NCBI GenBank assembly: GCA_964555935.1
Contig: CAZKUN010000051.1
Coordinates: 1-43,335 of the forward strand
DNA: 43,335 nucleotides
Direction of reading: 5' to 3'
Source: CAZKUN01 sp964555935
GTDB lineage: Bacteria; Armatimonadota; Zipacnadia; Zipacnadales; VGFC01
In this document: piece by piece, positions 17,401 through 24,596 of the stretch
Position numbering within the stretch: the first letter of the stretch is position 1
Layout: the number at the start of each line of letters is the position of its first letter
Program-made: the position numbers and the translations under genes
Notes under the pieces: generated by a model
The model's input: only the letters and a program-made list of their open reading frames with translations
Databases searched by the model: none
Told to the model about the DNA's origin: nothing

Positions 17401-18351
17401 GGCGTCGATCTCGAAGTCATCGTAGATCGCCGGGTGGGATTCTGAGCTAACGGTGATGACGCGCGACTCGACGCTGTCCGTTACGGGGGTCTGCCGGCCT
17501 TCGAGGCCAGGGATCGCGTCCGCGGGGGTCTTCTCGTCCTCATAGTAGATCTTCGCGCGCGAAACGATGATCCCGTTGTGCATTGTCCAGATCGCGACGC
17601 GGCCGGTCTGCAGTGGTTCCGGGTCGACCGCTTCCAGGATCAACTCCTCGTCCTTGAAGAACTGCAGCTTGTCTCCGCTCAGCCGCGCCCGCAGCCCCCA
17701 CCACTTGCGGTGGAAGTCGTAGGCGTCATTGGGGTAGGCGTCCTCGAAGATGGGGAAGAGGGCGTCCTCGTTGCGGGTCTCGGCGAGGACTTGGTCGCCC
17801 TTCATGATCCGCGTGAAGGCGTTGAGTTCGCCGCCCATGATGAAGCTGTAACCCGAGTCGAGATTCGCGCCATCGGCGTGGATGGTGATGTTCATGTCGT
17901 TCGGGTTCTTGTAGCGGCGCTCGGCGCCGACGCCCATCTTCATACCGGCGTAGATCTCAACCGTGACGTCACCGTTGAACTGGTGCTTGTTCCAGGAGAT
18001 GGACGCGCCGTCCTCATCCAGCCCGCCGTACCATGTCCACTGGGGCGAGCATGTCCAGCGGTTCGTCTGCTTCCACGTGCCGGCGCCCGGGATCCAGTCC
18101 GTCGGCGCCGAGGTGAACGTGTAGTCGTAGACGTTGTCAGAGTCGATGACGACGCTGCCGACGTCGAGCGAGAGCCCGTCCGCCGTGACCGCGATGCGGC
18201 TCGGTCTGCCGGGGCCGCTGTGCGCCGGCGAGGCCTCATCCAGCTTGGCCAGCCGCTCGCGGGCGTCCTTCTGTTTGGGTTTCTGAGCCCACGCGCCCGT
18301 GGCAATGATCAGACTGAGAAGCAGTGTCGTGCAAAATCTTGCGATTCTCAT
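14416..18351 (-). CDS. Giant secreted protein with three jelly-roll/Ig-like repeat units
   Basis: The 1311-residue product begins with a signal peptide (CTTLLLSLIIATGAWA-Q). Residues about 50-275 form a concanavalin-like lectin region (NGDVTVEIYAGMKMG, LRARLSGDKLQFFKDEELI). Then a unit of about 370 residues occurs three times, starting near 300, 680 and 1049. Each holds a CBM-like jelly roll (DDFEIDAGRWQSYGGP / DDFETDLGDWSTFGGP / NTFESGDMGLWRAT, then DGKWHHADLDL / DGEWHHAEVDL / DGQWHHATLQL) and a Fn3-like part (SYVLDQ, YFHIRAKDGAGHW). The first two units also carry Ig-like modules (DPGGSGIDVRSLKLNV). It probably binds surface or matrix polysaccharide. The last codons overlap the glycosyltransferase gene. 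Confidence 0.88.
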   Translation of the reverse strand: MRIARFCTTLLLSLIIATGAWAQKPKQKDARERLAKLDEASPAHSGPGRPSRIAVTADGLSLDVGSVVIDSDNVYDYTFTSAPTDWIPGAGTWKQTNRWTCSPQWTWYGGLDEDGASISWNKHQFNGDVTVEIYAGMKMGVGAERRYKNPNDMNITIHADGANLDSGYSFIMGGELNAFTRIMKGDQVLAETRNEDALFPIFEDAYPNDAYDFHRKWWGLRARLSGDKLQFFKDEELILEAVDPEPLQTGRVAIWTMHNGIIVSRAKIYYEDEKTPADAIPGLEGRQTPVTDSVESRVITVSSESHPAIYDDFEIDAGRWQSYGGPNGGVGGAKLTLVAPGADGSGYALAMINERAGGHFGSKLKAGRLDARKYGQLSFDYNVQPDAKLNLYCVVNSGTYEVVFTAPGEVGPKAQILAEFPSVEADGKWHHADLDLVGYLERVYGPEEELWIEDVYFANTHYEGYIHAGFGGNRAGTTLAVDNFYLGGSGPSELALTWAGEGVASCAWTVDDQPYTEPTENETTETELTRSLADSGTYYAHVRPKLADGTFGAAVHRKLLVDVDAPRIVSQSPKNGESSGAALITARLTDPGGSGIDVRSLKLNVQGQEFAYNGTVMQYNPEEGLLSFDPARAGITLANGDQVAVELAAVTDRLGHSLAEPVKWTYKHTFGKDSTPPTTPYVVSSDDYLCRDDFETDLGDWSTFGGPDGAVVCRDPSTVAGGLYSLRLFNNRQGGRFGAYVRKERFDVGKYRLMSFDYKCTGRLRADFGLYVNGRWRSVRFTDSDSTRSLIGEIPDVQTDGEWHHAEVDLFEMLRKADPTISSYDVRYLILADWGYMGNAAGRTYYIDNFKVIPVTNARDGVQLSWASYDASGIAGASYVLDQSEGTDPGKTKMIDGTSLKLDPEVEGDCWFHVRAIDNAGNWSEPGHLRLILDKGVPTVELAGPLPDSRAAASKIVFDVQDEGMAGIDPASLKLTVDDQAYDMSSAYLSYDAEDGKLIWDGTASSKRPVSFEDGQTVKVALLGAADFVGNEAALPPAYQWTMDYSQDNESPEIYEIKSTSHLTLADNTFESGDMGLWRATEDLNAVLSVDESDGATGAKCLTMKLGADGGTMGAVAYDEEYSADRYPYISFDYKLDPGVKVDLVVQMDGEYHGIRFTDDAGNVVGGVSGALADGQWHHATLQLATMLRKEKKNGPLDVQQVILIDRGNADTQVGAIAKIDNFMIARVGKSSPSFRWKAADATGITDYSYVLDQTPVTVPDDAGEGLATTKTFRGTQAGQYYFHIRAKDGAGHWGDSIHYGILHISAPKSG

Positions 18352-18391
18352 CGTTAGGAACCCCTGCGCCTGGGATCGAACGCCAATCCGA

Positions 18392-20374
18392 CTAGAGCCC
18401 GCGAGCCATCAGCGGCTGTCCATCCACGATCAGCAGAAGGTTCGAGCCCTTCCGCGAGACCTCAACCTTGCAGCTACTCTTTGCTAGCTCGACTTGCACC
18501 TGATCGAGGTGCTCTCCGTCCCGAGTGAGCGTGACGGTCAATATCTTGGAGCCCTTCGTCGCGGAAAAGGCGAGCTTCAGGCCCTTGTCGGGGACCTCGG
18601 GATCGCCCTCGAGCGTCAGCGTGACGGAGCCGTCTCGCAGGCCAATGAATCTGACCTTGAACGCGAGCGACATGTCGCCATAGTAGTCGCCTTTGGTCCA
18701 CCAGGTCGCGCCCCGGCCTGCCTCGGCCGGTTCGATCCACGGCTGGCGGCGGCCAGCCCATGGTCCCATCTCCGGGTGCTCGGCGGATTCCGAGAACTCC
18801 TTGGTGATCTGGGGCCCCTGTCGGCGCTCGATGAAGGCGACCCGAACAGCATCGAACCGCGCTTCCTTGGGGCCACCAGCGTATAGCCCGACCGCGCCGC
18901 TGGCCAATCCCGCGTAAAGCGCCTCGATGACGGGCTCGTCATTCACGTACCCGGTCACGAAGCCTCGGTCGAGAACGGTCGCCGCAAGTGCGAGCGGCTT
19001 GCCCTTGGCGATCTTCGTGCTGGCCTCCGCGAGGATTTCTTCGCCGTCGGCGCTGGTCTTGACGATCTCAGCCTTCCCCGACGCCGGGGTCACGCGGAAG
19101 AGGACACCCGCGCCATCGGCCTGGCGGGCGAGTTGGATGCCGACCGCTCCGCCCTTCGAGCTGGCGATCGCCTCGACGCCATATCGGGTCCACTCATATC
19201 GCCCCGACCATAGCACGCCGGCACCGGCGGACTGCGCCTGTCCGTCTGAGTTGGACCAGTTGCCCGAGGCCGTCTGCCAGCGCTCGAGGCTATCGAGGTC
19301 ATCGTTGAGGAGTTCGAAATCGGCGATCACCACGTCATCGAAATACGCGCCGTCATCACCTTCGGCGTAGAGCCCCGCGCTTCCCTGTCCGAAGCGGTCG
19401 GTGTAGCCTTCCAGGACGGGAGTGCCGTCGACCGTGCAGATAATGTGTCCGTCGCAGATCGCGGCGCTGAGAGCGTACCACTGGTCCGGCAGGAAGCCGC
19501 CGGGCTTCTCCGCGAGGATGGTTGTATCGCCGCCTATGACCTCGGCCAGTTCGATCCGCGCGCCGCGGTCACCGGTGTCCCAACTAGAAGCCCATCGCAT
19601 GAGGATGTAGTTCTGCTCGTCCTGGGCCAGCAGAACCAGCCCCATCGCGCCGTCGCCCATCTGGCGGGCGGAGGCGGAGATGCGATAGTCGGTCCAGAAC
19701 CACATGTCCTGGGATGCGAGGGCCAGGGCGGGAACGTCAGCGGAGACGCCGCGGTAGCTGAATGCGTTGGCGGATTTATCGGCTTCCATCTCATCGGCCT
19801 GGTCGTCGTCGCGGAGGCTCTCGGTCTGCCACGAGCCCGAGACCGGTGACCACATGCTCTGCGCGTCCTGCTCGCGGACAAAGTCATCGTTCTCTTTGAT
19901 CGGTCCGAACGGCTGGACCCGCGCCTCGGCAACGCGCCCGTCCGCCGCGATATGTCCGGCCTTCCCGCCGGTGAGCGACCCGTCCCAGCCGCCGCACGCG
20001 ACCTGTCCTTCGTAGATGAGTCGGAGCCGGTGGTTCTTGCGAGAGACCGTGAAGACTTGAGCCTCGCCTGGCGTTGCCAGCAGGAGCTTGCCGGGAGGGC
20101 CGATCGCTCGAGAGCCGTTGGGGGAGAGCTTGTAGAAGCGGGCGTCGGGCGCGGTGATGTCGAGCAGATAGCACGTGCCATCGTCCTGATAGTCCAGCAC
20201 GAACTGCACGTGGTCGCCCGCCGAGACCGCGAGGTCGCCCTCGATGGCGCAATCGCCCTCCATGGGGTCCTCAATGAACGTGACCTCGCCCGTCAGCGAC
20301 GGGATGTCCTGACAGTGCGACAAGCTGCCTGCAAGAAGCAGGCAGGCCAATGCGACCCAGAATTGCGCGCGCAT
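18392..20374 (-). CDS. Large secreted protein with tandem lectin-like (LamG/DUF1080-like) domains
   Basis: The 660-residue protein starts with a signal peptide (VALACLLLAGSLSHC). After an N-terminal region of about 160 residues with several cysteines, three beta-sandwich segments follow: about 165-350 (MWFWTDYRISASARQMGDGAMGLVL, closing with AYFDDVVIADFELL), about 355-510 (YEWTRYGVEAIAS, ARFDAVRVAFI) and a C-terminal one of about 130 residues. The pattern 'GxxGLY...FDDVxV' is typical of LamG/3-keto-disaccharide-hydrolase-like folds. No catalytic residues can be assigned; glycan binding is the likely role. AAGGGTGA precedes the ATG. It lies 40 nt upstream of the giant jelly-roll gene on the same strand. 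Confidence 0.85.
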   Translation of the reverse strand: MRAQFWVALACLLLAGSLSHCQDIPSLTGEVTFIEDPMEGDCAIEGDLAVSAGDHVQFVLDYQDDGTCYLLDITAPDARFYKLSPNGSRAIGPPGKLLLATPGEAQVFTVSRKNHRLRLIYEGQVACGGWDGSLTGGKAGHIAADGRVAEARVQPFGPIKENDDFVREQDAQSMWSPVSGSWQTESLRDDDQADEMEADKSANAFSYRGVSADVPALALASQDMWFWTDYRISASARQMGDGAMGLVLLAQDEQNYILMRWASSWDTGDRGARIELAEVIGGDTTILAEKPGGFLPDQWYALSAAICDGHIICTVDGTPVLEGYTDRFGQGSAGLYAEGDDGAYFDDVVIADFELLNDDLDSLERWQTASGNWSNSDGQAQSAGAGVLWSGRYEWTRYGVEAIASSKGGAVGIQLARQADGAGVLFRVTPASGKAEIVKTSADGEEILAEASTKIAKGKPLALAATVLDRGFVTGYVNDEPVIEALYAGLASGAVGLYAGGPKEARFDAVRVAFIERRQGPQITKEFSESAEHPEMGPWAGRRQPWIEPAEAGRGATWWTKGDYYGDMSLAFKVRFIGLRDGSVTLTLEGDPEVPDKGLKLAFSATKGSKILTVTLTRDGEHLDQVQVELAKSSCKVEVSRKGSNLLLIVDGQPLMARGL

Positions 20375-20403
20375 CCGCTCACCCTTGATGTAGGGATGGA
20401 TGT

Positions 20404-20433
20404 GCAGCGCCCCGCACGGTGTCGGAGCGCTGC
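20404..20433 (-). other. Hairpin in the leader of the 660-residue lectin-like gene
   Basis: GCAGCGC (20404-20410) pairs with GCGCTGC (20427-20433) and CCG with CGG inside, with one mismatch, around an 8-nt loop. It lies about 30 nt before the start codon of the minus-strand gene and is separate from the stronger hairpin further upstream. It may be a leader structure or part of a double terminator. Confidence 0.3.
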
Positions 20434-20477
20434 ATCACTGGAGTTAGACGGCTGACAACCGGATAATGTTACACTCC

Positions 20478-20504
20478 GGGGCGAAACCAAAGTGGTTTCG
20501 CCCC
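20478..20504 (-). terminator. Perfect 12-bp stem with 3-nt loop, terminator
   Basis: GGGGCGAAACCA (20478-20489) pairs perfectly with TGGTTTCGCCCC (20493-20504). It lies about 90 nt downstream of the CBM6-like gene on the minus strand, so it should end the transcript that carries the ligase and CBM6 genes. The following bases are only weakly U-rich. Confidence 0.65.
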
Positions 20505-20595
20505 AAGAGTCTCAGCGGGAGTATTCGATTGGGCTCCCGTTTGGCGTCGGCTCTGATGATACTTACGAGACCGGCGCCCGGGAGGTTCTACCCTT

Positions 20596-21168
20596 TTACT
20601 CCGGCGGGGGTACCTGGAACTCGGGCGTTGCGGTCATCACGCGCGTCGGCATGAAGCGCGAGTCGTTTGTCACGAGGAACTGGTCGGCCTTGGCGCCGTC
20701 CTCGCGGTTCTGGATCTTGATCGCGTGCGTCCCCGCGGTGAGGGCGAAGGGCTGGCTGGCCTTGCGCCACTTCCACACCTTGTAGGTACCGTCTCCCCCG
20801 ATGGTCACCGGGGCCTTGGTGTCGACGACCAGGAAGAACGAGTTCGCGCAGCCGTCGTACCAGTTCGTGCGCACCCAGATGGTGTAGTTGCCCTGCTCGG
20901 GAATCTTGACTTTGAACGTGACGAACCCGCCATCACCCTTGACTGCCGAATTCTCGCTCGTGGCGTGCGGTCGCCTCAGCGGGTACTCGACGTACTTGCC
21001 GCCCGAAGCGTTCGTGTCGCCACTGACGACCTTAGTCGATGCCTTGATCTCGTTGTACTTCTCGCACTCCAACACGATTCGGTGTCGCGCGGCGAAGGCT
21101 CCGGTCGCCAGCGCCATCAGCAAACAGATCAGTAGCAACGTTCCTGCCAACTTTGTCCAGCGTGTCAT
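20596..21168 (-). CDS. Secreted single-domain CBM6/CBM35-like protein
   Basis: The 190-residue protein has a signal peptide (LAGTLLLICLLMALATGAFA) followed by one carbohydrate-binding-module-like domain: IVLECEKYNEI, GGFVTFKVKIPEQGNYTIWVRTNW, then WRKASQPFALTAGTHAIKIQNREDGAKADQ-type sequence ending DQFLVTND. This matches the usual order of CBM6/CBM35 sandwich strands. No catalytic domain is attached. Its ATG lies one base after the stop of the O-antigen-ligase-like gene, so the two are probably translated together. That suggests that it binds or presents the polymer made by this locus. Confidence 0.85.
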   Translation of the reverse strand: MTRWTKLAGTLLLICLLMALATGAFAARHRIVLECEKYNEIKASTKVVSGDTNASGGKYVEYPLRRPHATSENSAVKGDGGFVTFKVKIPEQGNYTIWVRTNWYDGCANSFFLVVDTKAPVTIGGDGTYKVWKWRKASQPFALTAGTHAIKIQNREDGAKADQFLVTNDSRFMPTRVMTATPEFQVPPPE

Positions 21169-21169
21169 G

Positions 21170-22612
21170 TCACTCGCCCTCCGTGGGGGTCTCGGAAGCC
21201 TCTTCCGCTTCCGTCTCGGTTGTCGTGTCTTCGTCCGCGTGTTCGTCGGCCTTTGGCATCCGCTCGATGGCCGTCGCCAAGGCCAGAATCAGAATGACCG
21301 TGATGCCTAGTCCTCTTACTAGAACGCCGCTGAAGACGTTCGCGATGATCAGGCCCAAGATACCACCGGACAGGCCCAGCGCGAGCGCCCGCAGGAACGG
21401 GCTTGCCGCCGCTTCGGCGGCTTCGGTCGCCGCCTTGTAGCGCGAATAGTAGAGCGCCACTAGAGCGATGAACCCGCAGAGCCCCATCGATGCGGCGATG
21501 ACTAGCCAGCCGCAGTTCGTATCGGGCTCGATCTTCTTGAAGTTTGGTAGCATACCATACATCGGACCGATGTGAAGCTGGTAGCCGCCGGTTCCGACCC
21601 CAAGCGCCGGGCTCTCGCCGAGCATGTTCAGCGCGGGCTGCCACTCGATCCACCGCTTCTTCACCTCGGTGGTGGTGGGCATGTCGTCCTCGCCGCCCTC
21701 GTAGCCCTCGTCGACGGCAGCCGCCTCGTCAAACACGCCTTCCTCGTAGAAGTCCAGCACCTCGACGACGTTGGCCTGCCAGTTCCGCTTGAACGCGAAC
21801 GGGCTCGCCACAGTGAATACCAACACCACAGCCGCCAGTGTTACAGTCGTTTTCGTCCCGCGTCGCAGGCTGAGCGCCAACACGATCGCCACGAGCGCCC
21901 AGAAGTGCAGTCCTGACAGCATCGTCAACGCGCCGACCCCCACCGTCGCGAGCAGCGCCGGCTTCAGCCACTTGGGCGATTCAAGCCCCGTGCCGAGCGC
22001 GAACAGGATCGGCAGCACCATCAGCAGGTAGTTGCAGTAGATGCTGCGGCTGCTCGGGCCTCCCAGCGCCAGCGGCCCGATGGTGATCTTCCCTGCAACG
22101 TATTCGCCCAGCCCGAAGGTCGAGTGGACATCCGGGAACGTCTCCGAGGCTTGGGCCGGATCGGCGACCACGGCGTATTGGACCAGCCCCACCAGCACCA
22201 TAAGGGCCGTGCAGACGCCAATGAAGGTGATTGCCTTCCTGATGACGTCCTCGCCCTTGAGCACGTTCAGCAGCAACGTGTAGAGGCAGAGGAAGTAGAG
22301 CGTGAACTGCGCGACATCCACGACGCCTGACTTCAGCGCCTCCTTGGAATCAGCGCGTCCGACGGCGATGATGGCCACCGCGATGAACGCCCACGCGGCC
22401 AGCGGGGGAAGTTGGATCTTGCGCAACTGCCCCGTCGCGAGCGCCCAGATGCCCCACAAGCCAAACAGCAGCGCCGCGAGGCCTTCGGCTCCGGGAAGGA
22501 ACGGTCCGTCGCGGAGGGCCTTGGCATCGTTCTTGGTCAGCGCGCACTGTGTCTGCGCGAGAATGATGAGGATCAGCACGCCGATGAGCAACCAGGTGGG
22601 AGCCTTCTTCAT
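21170..22612 (-). CDS. O-antigen ligase/polymerase-like membrane protein (Wzy_C)
   Basis: The 480-residue integral membrane protein has about twelve hydrophobic segments. A long extracytoplasmic loop (about residues 280-350) contains ESPALGVGTGGYQLH, the counterpart of the NPLxGxGxGxF motif in Wzy_C-type ligases and polymerases. These enzymes join undecaprenyl-linked oligosaccharides or transfer them to an acceptor at the outer face of the membrane. The tail is a highly acidic cytoplasmic stretch (DEHADEDTTTETEAEE). It overlaps the upstream membrane-protein gene by 4 nt and is followed after 1 nt by the CBM6-like gene, so all three form one translational unit. Confidence 0.88.
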   Translation of the reverse strand: MKKAPTWLLIGVLILIILAQTQCALTKNDAKALRDGPFLPGAEGLAALLFGLWGIWALATGQLRKIQLPPLAAWAFIAVAIIAVGRADSKEALKSGVVDVAQFTLYFLCLYTLLLNVLKGEDVIRKAITFIGVCTALMVLVGLVQYAVVADPAQASETFPDVHSTFGLGEYVAGKITIGPLALGGPSSRSIYCNYLLMVLPILFALGTGLESPKWLKPALLATVGVGALTMLSGLHFWALVAIVLALSLRRGTKTTVTLAAVVLVFTVASPFAFKRNWQANVVEVLDFYEEGVFDEAAAVDEGYEGGEDDMPTTTEVKKRWIEWQPALNMLGESPALGVGTGGYQLHIGPMYGMLPNFKKIEPDTNCGWLVIAASMGLCGFIALVALYYSRYKAATEAAEAAASPFLRALALGLSGGILGLIIANVFSGVLVRGLGITVILILALATAIERMPKADEHADEDTTTETEAEEASETPTEGE

Positions 22613-23313
22613 GCCTCGCCACCCCCACCCATGAACATACGCGCCACGTGGCCGATGAGAGCCAGGCCCACGATCAGCGAGGGCCAGTGGGCGAATTTCC
22701 GCTCGCCAGAGACCGTCATGATCACCAACAGCGGCACGGCGACCGCGATGATCCGATAGATGGTCAACCCGGAGCTGTAGGCGGGGACCTCGTAACCGGC
22801 CGCCGTCAGCGCGGCGCGGACACTAAACGCCACCACGATCAGCGCGATGGCGGAGATCAGGCCCGCCTTACGGAAGAGGTTGTCCGTCCCGGACTTGCCT
22901 CCGCCGACGCACCAGACGGACCCGCCAATCCCAAGCACAATCCAACCGAGCGTGCCGAGGCCCGGATACGCATCCAGAATCCACATCGGCAGCGTGTCCG
23001 CGAGCGACCCTATGCTCTCGAAGGTCGGGTCGACCGCGAGCCTCATGCACGTGGCGACACCCAGCGCGCAGAGCAGCTTCGCGGGAGTGGTCGCCGCGAA
23101 TCGACTTCGGCCAATCGCCGCCGCCGCGAGCAGCGCCACGCCCAGCAGCAGCAGCGTGAACTTCTCCTTGCTGCCGTGCGGCGCTAGCGGATTCGTGGTC
23201 CAGATAGTTGAGACAGCAATCGCGGCCAATCCGACATAGACCAGCACGGCGCCGACAGTCGTCGCCGCTCCACTCTCTGTCCGGATTGCCGTCGTTTCTG
23301 CGTTAGCAGTCAT
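22609..23313 (-). CDS. Unknown multi-pass membrane protein of the polysaccharide locus
   Basis: I do not recognise this 234-residue protein. It has about seven hydrophobic segments, for example TVGAVLVYVGLAAIAVSTIW, FTLLLLGVALLAAAAIG, LGTLGWIVLGIGGSVWCV and LISAIALIVVAFSVRAAL, joined by short loops. A glycine-rich tail (MFMGGGGEA) ends it. It overlaps the O-antigen-ligase-like gene by 4 nt, so it probably works with the ligase, perhaps as an accessory or polymer-length factor; that role is inferred only from position. No strong ribosome-binding site is seen before the ATG. Confidence 0.8.
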   Translation of the reverse strand: MTANAETTAIRTESGAATTVGAVLVYVGLAAIAVSTIWTTNPLAPHGSKEKFTLLLLGVALLAAAAIGRSRFAATTPAKLLCALGVATCMRLAVDPTFESIGSLADTLPMWILDAYPGLGTLGWIVLGIGGSVWCVGGGKSGTDNLFRKAGLISAIALIVVAFSVRAALTAAGYEVPAYSSGLTIYRIIAVAVPLLVIMTVSGERKFAHWPSLIVGLALIGHVARMFMGGGGEA

Positions 23314-23411
23314 GCCTAGTTGGACGCCCCCGGTTTCCTACTTAGGCCTGTAGTATGAAACAGTCTACCCGCACGAAGGTTGCAGCACCAGCCCTAGAAC
23401 CGTGCGAGACA

Positions 23412-24572
23412 TCACATTCGTTCCCGCGCGGATTCTCCGTAAAGCTCAGCCATTTTGCCCAGCCAGACGTCGCGCGTGTTGCGTTCGAGCACGATCTCAC
23501 GAGCCCGGTCGGCCATCTTCCGCGACTCGGCGGGGCGAGAGAGCGTCAGTGAGATCGCCGTAGCGAGACCCTCTGTGTCGCCCAGTGATGCCAGGCGTCC
23601 CGTCTCTCCCTCGCAGACCCAGTCGCTGATGCCTGGGATGTCGTGGCCGACAGCTGGCGCGCCCGCCGCCATCGCCTCGAGGAGCGCGTACGGTCCGCCC
23701 TCCCAGCGCGATGGCATGGCGTAGCAGTCGGCGATCTTCAGCAGCTCGGGCACGTCGTCTCGCGCGCCCAGCAACTGAACGCTCTCCGCAGCGCCTAACC
23801 TGCCCGCGAGCCGCTCCAGTTCCCCGCGCAGCGGACCCTCGCCTGCAATCAGGAAGCGCGCGTCTGGGTGATGCCGGAGCACCGCCGGTGCGGCCCGGAC
23901 GAGAAACTCGTAGCCCTTCTGAGGTCTGAGCGCCCCAACACTTAGAACGACCGGTTGGGCTGGTTCGATCCGTAGTTCAGCCCTCTTCGCCGCAGTATCG
24001 GATTCCGCGAGGAATGGCGTGGGGTCGATGCCATTCTCGATGGTCACGACCCGATCCTGGGGGAGTACGTGCCAGTCGGCGGAAAGCTTCGCCTCGGACG
24101 GCGCGACTGCGACCAGGCGATCGGTGTGCTTGCCCGCCCAGCGCTCAAGCCAGATGTACGGCGCCTGTCGGAAGGGTCGGTCGGACATCTCGAACGGGAA
24201 GCAGTGGGGCGTGTAGATGCGCGCGCCCTTATGGAGGTTGCGAGCCGCCATCCGCCCCAGGAAGCCGGCTTTGGCTGAATGGAAGTTCAGGACGTCAAAC
24301 CGGCGCGTCGTGAACAGCTTGCCCAGGAAACGGTATACAGCGAGGGCCGAATGGGGGAGAGCTGTCCGGCGGAAGTCGCACTGGATCGTCTCAACGCGGT
24401 TCTGCGTTGCCGCGCGGACGGTCTGGTCAAACTCGGGGTCACGGTGCGGGCTGTAGATGAGGGTCTGCTCGAACCGCGTGCAGTCGAGACCACAGAGGAG
24501 GTCGAGCACGTGCTTCTTGCACCCACCCTCGACCGCCTCGACGACTTGAGCCACCCGAATCGGTGACGGCAT
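23412..24572 (-). CDS. GT4-family glycosyltransferase
   Basis: The 386-residue protein has the GT-B layout of GT4 enzymes. The N-terminal donor-independent lobe opens with RVAQVVEAVEGGCKKHVLDL; the C-terminal lobe has VVLSVGALRPQKGYEFLVRA, GEGPLRGELERL and SRWEGGPYALLEAMAAG with the EX7E pair that contacts the nucleotide sugar. It probably adds a hexose to a lipid-linked repeat unit in the cytoplasm. GGAG lies 7 nt before the ATG. It is the last of the glycosyltransferase run, 24 nt after the flippase gene. The 98 nt beyond its stop show no clear promoter for the next genes. Confidence 0.92.
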   Translation of the reverse strand: MPSPIRVAQVVEAVEGGCKKHVLDLLCGLDCTRFEQTLIYSPHRDPEFDQTVRAATQNRVETIQCDFRRTALPHSALAVYRFLGKLFTTRRFDVLNFHSAKAGFLGRMAARNLHKGARIYTPHCFPFEMSDRPFRQAPYIWLERWAGKHTDRLVAVAPSEAKLSADWHVLPQDRVVTIENGIDPTPFLAESDTAAKRAELRIEPAQPVVLSVGALRPQKGYEFLVRAAPAVLRHHPDARFLIAGEGPLRGELERLAGRLGAAESVQLLGARDDVPELLKIADCYAMPSRWEGGPYALLEAMAAGAPAVGHDIPGISDWVCEGETGRLASLGDTEGLATAISLTLSRPAESRKMADRAREIVLERNTRDVWLGKMAELYGESARERM

Positions 24573-24596
24573 GGGAGATCTCCGGGTTACTCGCCT

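Noticed and set aside
14287..17445. Long plus-strand open frames opposite the giant jelly-roll gene
   Set aside because: Arg/Val-rich, featureless translations that arise as shadows of GC-rich coding DNA on the other strand.
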